In this document: in pieces, positions 7,681-11,023 of the stretch | Layout of the letters: each line of letters begins with the position of its first letter | Numbering within the stretch: position 1 is the stretch's first letter | Source of the DNA: JAZNQN01 sp045656005 | Lineage (GTDB): Bacteria > Bacillota > Clostridia > UMGS1883 > UMGS1540 | DNA length: 11,023 bases | NCBI GenBank assembly: GCA_045656005.1 | Contig: JAZOQG010000023.1 | Span: 1 to 11,023 of the forward strand | Direction: 5' to 3' | The notes under the pieces: model-generated | Seen by the model: only the letters and a program-made list of their open reading frames with translations | Databases searched by the model: none | Told to the model about the DNA's origin: nothing | Position numbers and translations under genes: made by a program

Positions 7681-9042
7681 TTACTCCAATATATCACTAA
7701 TGCCCTTAAAGCCCGTGTGAGTTGTAACAACAATAACTGTGTCGCCCGGCAAAATTATATCACGTCCGCGAGGTGTTGTAATTTTGCCTTTGCGGTTAAT
7801 GCAGGCAATAAGAGTGTTATCTTTTATGGAAAGCTTTTCTATCGGGATATTTACAACGGGCGAATCGCTTTTTATAAGAAACTCAAGGGCTTCCGCCTTA
7901 CCATCTAAAATAAGGTGCATGGTTTCAATGTTGCTTCCGATAGAGTTTTTCTTTGCTCTTACAAAACGTATAATATATTCCGTGGTTAGATTCTTGGGAT
8001 AAATCGTTGTGTCGAGGTTAAGATCATGAATTACTTCGTCATATGCTATACGATTTATTTTTGTTATAACCTTTCCGTTTGTTTTACTCTTTGCAAAGAG
8101 GGAAAGGAGAACATTTTCCTCGTCAATATTTGTAAGTGCAACAACAGACTCCGCATATTCAACACCTTCTTCAAGGAGCAGGCGGTTATCTGTGCCGTCA
8201 CCGTTTATTATAACGGCTTTCGGAAGAATTTGAGCAAGTTCTTCGCATCTTTCGGGATTTTGTTCAATTATTTTAACATCTATGCCCGACTGCAAAAGAA
8301 TATATGCAAGATAAAACGAAGTGTCGCCTCCGCCGACAATCATGGTGTCTTTAACACTATTTGTTTTTATTTTAATCTTTTTAAAAAAGTAGTTAACATT
8401 TTTAAAAGATGCTACAATGCTGATTTTGTCGCCTTCTTTTAAAACAAAGTCGCCTCGTGGGATAAATGCTTTTTCGTCTCTTTCAACGCCGCACACAAGT
8501 ATGTCACAACCCAAAGTCGGAATAAGGTCGGAAATTTTGAGATTGTGAAGCACACATCCTTTTGGGATTTTAAACTTCAATATTTCCACTTTGCCTTTTG
8601 CAAATGTGTCTATCTGAATTGCAGTAGGGAAACGAAGAAGTTTTGCCATTTCCTTTGCCGCAGTCTGTTCAGGGTTTACTATCATGGCAAGACCCAAATC
8701 TTCTTTGAAAAGGTGGCTTGTTTTACTATATTCAGGCTTTCTTACCCTGGCAATGGTCTGGCAATGCTTGCCGAGTTTCTTTGCAAAAAGGCATGTCATG
8801 AGATTAAGCTCATCGGAGCCTGTAACTGCAATAAGCAAATCGGCATCTTCAATTCCTGCTTCCTCCAAGGTTTCAACGGAGGAGCAACTTCCAACAATGC
8901 CCATCACATCATACATGTTTACTATATCATTTACCAAAACCGCTTTTGTATCAATAACGGTTATGTCATGTTCTTTTTCTGTGCTTAAACTTTCGGCAAG
9001 TTTTTCACCAACCTTGCCGCAACCTACAATAATAATGTTCAT
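7681..9042 (-). CDS. trkA: Trk system potassium uptake regulatory protein TrkA
   Basis: Cytosolic nucleotide-binding regulator of TrkH, 453 aa, the classical double-length TrkA with two RCK units (Rossmann TrkA_N plus TrkA_C, twice). First Rossmann: IIIVGCGKVGEKLA (3-16), acidic end of beta-2 VID (29-31), GSCSSVETLEEAG (51-63). Second: TMIVGGGDTSFYLA (233-246) with KIIEQN (257-262) and NGDGTDNRLLLEEG (280-293). In the second motif the last Gly of GxGxxG is Ser. The C-terminal halves end with RGDFVLKEGDKI (196-207) and RGRDIILPGDTV (425-436). The start at 9042 is supported by AAAGGT (9051-9056) 8 nt upstream. A longer frame to 9174 would run through the promoter and is rejected. First gene of the operon with trkH and the stalk-domain gene. 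Confidence 0.95.
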   Translation of the reverse strand: MNIIIVGCGKVGEKLAESLSTEKEHDITVIDTKAVLVNDIVNMYDVMGIVGSCSSVETLEEAGIEDADLLIAVTGSDELNLMTCLFAKKLGKHCQTIARVRKPEYSKTSHLFKEDLGLAMIVNPEQTAAKEMAKLLRFPTAIQIDTFAKGKVEILKFKIPKGCVLHNLKISDLIPTLGCDILVCGVERDEKAFIPRGDFVLKEGDKISIVASFKNVNYFFKKIKIKTNSVKDTMIVGGGDTSFYLAYILLQSGIDVKIIEQNPERCEELAQILPKAVIINGDGTDNRLLLEEGVEYAESVVALTNIDEENVLLSLFAKSKTNGKVITKINRIAYDEVIHDLNLDTTIYPKNLTTEYIIRFVRAKKNSIGSNIETMHLILDGKAEALEFLIKSDSPVVNIPIEKLSIKDNTLIACINRKGKITTPRGRDIILPGDTVIVVTTHTGFKGISDILE

Positions 9043-9078
9043 ACGCGTAAACCTTTCTTTTATATATGTAGTATAAGC

Positions 9079-9107
9079 ATTATAACAAATATTTATAAAA
9101 AATGCAA
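9079..9107 (-). promoter_or_regulatory. Promoter of the trkA-trkH operon
   Basis: Minus strand: TATAAT (9079-9084), 17 nt from a weak -35 TTGCAT (9102-9107), about 37 bp upstream of the trkA start. The -10 is perfect and the -35 poor, so an activator or modest basal strength is possible. No K+ or c-di-AMP riboswitch-like structure is evident in the short leader. Confidence 0.65.
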
Positions 9108-9130
9108 TAGTAAAGGGATAAGATACAGTT

Positions 9131-9171
9131 AAGAAAAAATAGAGGGCTGTGATAAAAATGCACAGACCCTC
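9131..9171 (-). terminator. Rho-independent terminator of the toxin-immunity operon
   Basis: On the minus strand, a GAGGG/CCCTC plus CTGTG/CACAG stem with a single bulged base (arms 9161-9171 and 9142-9151, 9-nt loop) is followed by TATTTTTTCTT (9141-9131). Orientation fits transcripts coming from the accessory genes at 9185-10779. It insulates the trkA promoter downstream. Confidence 0.8.
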
Positions 9172-9184
9172 CATAGTAAATCGT

Positions 9185-9319
9185 TTAATCGTTGTTAGTG
9201 GAATAATATACGTTGTTGCTCAAAAGACATTCCATCATTTCCATAAGCTCTTTACTTGTAATTATTTGCCACAACCTTTGATATGTTTTGTAGATATGAT
9301 AATCACCTGCTTTCTCCAT
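9185..9319 (-). CDS. Possible small protein (44 aa), start codon in a hairpin loop
   Basis: A short open frame coding for 44 aa beginning MEKAGDYHIYKTYQRLW and ending in an Asn-rich tail (STNND). It contains a plausible helix (SKELMEMMECLL) and aromatic residues. It starts 23 nt after the immunity-like gene stop and ends 14 nt before the Rho-independent terminator, so it would be the last gene of that operon. No Shine-Dalgarno sequence is seen, and the ATG is in the loop of the 9300-9339 hairpin. It could be a real small gene, the 3' remnant of a lost gene (a former immunity or toxin tail), or chance. I recognise no family. Confidence 0.4.
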   Translation of the reverse strand: MEKAGDYHIYKTYQRLWQIITSKELMEMMECLLSNNVYYSTNND

Positions 9320-9339
9320 TTTGAGAAAGCAGGTGATTA
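9300..9339. repeat. Perfect 17-bp inverted repeat with AAAATG loop
   Basis: 9300-9316 pairs perfectly with 9323-9339; the loop read on the minus strand is AAAATG. Unlike the two bidirectional terminators of this window, no T-tract directly follows it on either strand, so it is not an ordinary intrinsic terminator. On the minus-strand transcript it lies right after the stop of the 180-aa gene, and its loop holds the only ATG of the 44-aa frame. It may stabilise the upstream mRNA end, control the small frame, or be a recombination scar. Confidence 0.75.
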
Positions 9340-9342
9340 AGC

Positions 9343-9885
9343 CTATAATTTTTTACTAGTCCTAATTACATTTACTTTGTTTTTACCCTCATCTGACCAC
9401 GCTTCAACAACCTCGTCGATAGAATAAACGGCATCATAATCATCATTTTCATTAATTGTAATTACCTCAGAAAACCATATGTCTCTTGAAAACATTATAT
9501 CTTTTTTATCTGTTCTGAAAATAATTGCTCTGTCAAAAGAAATTTCATATTCTCCGTCATTTACTTCAATTACATCATTTATAATTTCAATATTTTCGAT
9601 TTTTCCGTCTATTTCAAATACTTCAAAAGGTTCTATGCAATATGGTTTAAATTCAATATCTGAATTAGAAACTTTGCATTCAAAACATGCTACATCTTCA
9701 GTAATATCAAAAAAAGGTATTTCTCTTTCAATATTACTAAGCTCGATTGAACCTTTATTAGTATTAATTCTTAAATTTCCATAAGCTGTGTTGTGTGTTT
9801 TCCCACATTCGTATGAAATAAAATTTGAAAATTTAAGATTTTTTAATAATTCTATCATATCTTCATTTAATGTTGCATATACCAT
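9343..9885 (-). CDS. Putative immunity protein of the adjacent toxin
   Basis: Soluble 180-aa protein, very acidic (about 38 Asp/Glu against 19 Lys/Arg), without signal peptide or membrane segment. It appears beta-rich, with many alternating hydrophobic/charged strands such as VFEIDGKIENIEIINDVIEV. I do not recognise a named family. The start at ATG 9885 is chosen because GGAG (9894-9897) lies 8 nt upstream; the GTG at 9892-9894 overlaps that site. The gap to the preceding toxin-like gene is 13 bp, and its ribosome binding site follows the toxin TAA directly. The neighbouring toxin end is strongly basic, so the charge complementarity and gene order (toxin then acidic partner) fit a cognate immunity protein. 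Role is inferred from context. Base composition looks more AT-rich than the trk genes, as in transferred cassettes. Confidence 0.7.
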   Translation of the reverse strand: MVYATLNEDMIELLKNLKFSNFISYECGKTHNTAYGNLRINTNKGSIELSNIEREIPFFDITEDVACFECKVSNSDIEFKPYCIEPFEVFEIDGKIENIEIINDVIEVNDGEYEISFDRAIIFRTDKKDIMFSRDIWFSEVITINENDDYDAVYSIDEVVEAWSDEGKNKVNVIRTSKKL

Positions 9886-9898
9886 CTTTTTCACTCCT

Positions 9899-10501
9899 TT
9901 ATTTTATAAAATGAATTTTCTGCGGTTTAATTATTCCGGGATTTGTAACAGTTATGCTGACAGCCGGACTATTTGGTGTCTTTGTTATTATCCTGTATAC
10001 CACTCGTGAACCATCTGCGAAAACTGCTTGTACCCCTTTTCCGTTACTTAATGCTGATTTTTGACCACCTTTACTGATTTTATTATAAAAGTCAGCAGAC
10101 GATTTTATGGGGTCAGCACTTTTGAATACTTGAGTGTTTTTCCCCTTTGTTCCAAAATAGCCACTTTGCCTAAGATTATATTTTTTTGCAACGCTTTTAG
10201 CATTATCAGCCACACTTGTGACTTTTGAGGTTTTCTTAGCTGTTTTAACACCATCTAAAGCCTTATCCGCCATTTTAGCAAGTTTTGAAGTATCCGCAAT
10301 TTCACCAACAACCGGAAGTGCTCCAAAAGCATCAAGTCCTGCGGAAAGAAAATCTCCACGAAGTAAGTCAACAGGTATTGCAACAAGGTCAGCGAGAGTA
10401 TCAAGTCCGGGAATAAGTGATGCGGCTGTCAAGAAATTGCTTAATGCATCTAATCTGCTTCCCTTTGTGTTTCCAAAATTTCCTCTGACTCCTCCACCCA
10501 T
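9899..10501 (-). CDS. Orphan polymorphic toxin C-terminal module
   Basis: A 200-aa protein. Residues 1-16 are Gly-rich (MGGGVRGNFGNTKGSR), like a linker. Residues about 17-83 are hydrophobic/helical with LIPGLDTLADL, RGDFLSAGLDAFGALP and VVGEIADTSKLAK, the pattern of pre-toxin segments found before toxin domains in Firmicute polymorphic toxins. Residues about 101-200 are extremely basic (about 18 Lys/Arg, 3 acidic) with Tyr139, Arg166/Arg170, a YRIITKTPNSPAVSI stretch and a C-terminal IIKPQKIHFIK containing His197. This suggests a small nucleic-acid-acting toxin domain, perhaps an RNase; the catalytic fold is unassigned. No signal peptide, LXG, WXG or other delivery domain is present, so it is an orphan cassette or the end of a split gene. 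The ATG overlaps the upstream TAA (TAATG), with AGGTG 8 nt before. The acidic gene downstream is its likely immunity partner. Confidence 0.72.
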   Translation of the reverse strand: MGGGVRGNFGNTKGSRLDALSNFLTAASLIPGLDTLADLVAIPVDLLRGDFLSAGLDAFGALPVVGEIADTSKLAKMADKALDGVKTAKKTSKVTSVADNAKSVAKKYNLRQSGYFGTKGKNTQVFKSADPIKSSADFYNKISKGGQKSALSNGKGVQAVFADGSRVVYRIITKTPNSPAVSITVTNPGIIKPQKIHFIK

Positions 10502-10779
10502 TAAGCAGTCACCTGCTTTCTGGCCTTTGAAAACTCACTTTCAAAAGCTATGATATTTATACCCATATCCTTATATGGCTTGAAAATACTATCGGGCGCT
10601 CTGCCATAAACCAACAGAGTTTTCGGAGATAGCCTTTGCACAAGTCGTGCAAGAGCAATTTTAAAGAAAATTTTGTCTTCCTTTCTTTTGATGCATCCAT
10701 GCGTTCCTATCGCAACGGTTTTGTTTTCTTCTATGCCATCAAAACAGAACGAAAATGTTCTCTCATCACCAAAACGCAC
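10501..10779 (-). pseudogene. N-terminally truncated DUF4417-like protein
   Basis: The 92-residue frame matches what I know of the C-terminal half of DUF4417 proteins: VRFGDERTFSFCFDGI (2-17), VAIGTHGCIKRKEDK (22-36), LSPKTLLVYGRAPDSIF (50-66), then YKDMGINIIAFESEFSKARK. Family members are roughly 200 aa or more, so the N-terminal half is absent. The nominal start is a GTG (10777-10779) with no ribosome binding site. The frame stays open 32 codons further up to a TGA at 10876-10878, but those codons have no family-like sequence beyond about 'YPN' and lie in the inverted-repeat region. DUF4417 genes occur on phages and mobile elements; biochemical role unknown. The TAA overlaps the toxin ATG, so translation of the remnant could still drive the toxin. 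Truncation could be an insertion or recombination event. It could also be a short functional gene. Confidence 0.65.
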
Positions 10780-10789
10780 ATTTGGATAG

Positions 10790-11023
10790 CCGAAAGCATA
10801 TAATCCAAACCCGCCTGAAATGGCGTAATTTAGGTGTATTTCGGCTTGTCTTCTTCGAAAGGCGACAGCCTTTCATCATCATCCGCACCAAAATCCATTC
10901 AAAATTCTATCCATTTCAGGTCAGGGAATTTTTAAAGTGCGGATTTTTGGTTTGGCAAGGCAAAAACGCAGGAAATACTTTGTGTATTTCCGAGTATTTT
11001 AACAAAGCGAAAGCGTAAATCCG
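10790..11023. repeat. Structured non-coding stretch with nested inverted repeats
   Basis: No credible gene is seen here on either strand. It carries several inverted repeats: CCTGAAATGG (10814-10823) with CCATTTCAGG (10911-10920); ATCCGCAC (10881-10888) with GTGCGGAT (10937-10944); GAAAGGC/GCCTTTC (10857-10863/10868-10874, 4-nt loop); GGAAATAC/GTATTTCC (10971-10978/10984-10991, 5-nt loop); and CGGATTT (10940-10946) with AAATCCG (11017-11023) at the window end. Such density and the abrupt junction with the DUF4417 remnant suggest a dispersed, structured repeat or small non-autonomous element continuing to the right. An 87-aa + strand frame (10755-11018) runs through it but looks like a by-product. 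That it is multicopy is inference. Confidence 0.5.

Noticed and set aside
9043..9174. In-frame N-terminal extension of TrkA by 44 residues
   Set aside because: It crosses the TATAAT promoter, is not TrkA-like, and the ATG at 9042 has a good ribosome binding site and begins the Rossmann strand directly.
9172..9342. CRISPR, tRNA or attachment site in the gap after the accessory operon
   Set aside because: No spaced direct repeats, cloverleaf or tRNA-end duplication was seen; the gap is explained by the terminator, the small frame and the hairpin.
9303..10521. A 13-nt identity (TCACCTGCTTTCT) between the hairpin arm (9303-9315) and the end of the DUF4417-like frame (10509-10521)
   Set aside because: A match of this length is expected about once or twice by chance in 11 kb on both strands, and the reading frames differ.
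10755..11018. 87-aa + strand open frame at the right end
   Set aside because: No ribosome binding site; it runs antisense through DUF4417 and the inverted-repeat region; likely a by-product of the repeat.

Overview
The window looks like chromosomal DNA from a low-GC, spore-former-type Firmicute (class Clostridia). The reasons are AT-rich codon use, AGGAGG-type ribosome binding sites, near-consensus sigma-A promoters, a secreted protein with copper-amine-oxidase-N-like 'stalk' domains, and an ECF vitamin transporter with fused ATPases. No genus can be named from this sequence alone.

Left part (1-5174), three units. A + strand gene cut by the left window edge encodes two ABC ATPase halves and a membrane S-component in one chain (fused ECF transporter). 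It converges on a - strand acyl-CoA synthetase/AMP-ligase gene that starts with TTG. That gene is divergent from azlC-azlD (+), a two-subunit branched-chain amino acid exporter. The divergent promoters sit back to back in the 128-bp gap, and azlC/azlD overlap by ATGA. Both convergent junctions (2254-2299 and 5129-5174) are closed by long perfect hairpins that contain the stop codons and act as bidirectional terminators.

Middle part (5171-9107, - strand): one operon, trkA - trkH - secreted stalk-domain protein, from a promoter at 9079-9107. TrkA (NAD-binding regulatory subunit) and TrkH (K+ channel subunit) form a potassium uptake system. The third gene follows trkH by about 20 bp with no terminator between.

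Right part (9131-11023, - strand): an accessory island. In transcription order it holds a structured non-coding stretch rich in inverted repeats, an N-terminally truncated DUF4417-like gene, an orphan polymorphic-toxin C-terminal module (hydrophobic pre-toxin segment plus a very basic ~100-residue end), a strongly acidic 180-aa protein that is the likely immunity partner, a possible 44-aa ORF whose ATG lies in the loop of a perfect 17-bp hairpin, and a Rho-independent terminator. The coupling (TAATG overlap, then a 13-bp gap) points to a toxin-immunity cassette. It is the most novel part of the window. The toxin's activity and the small ORF remain unassigned.
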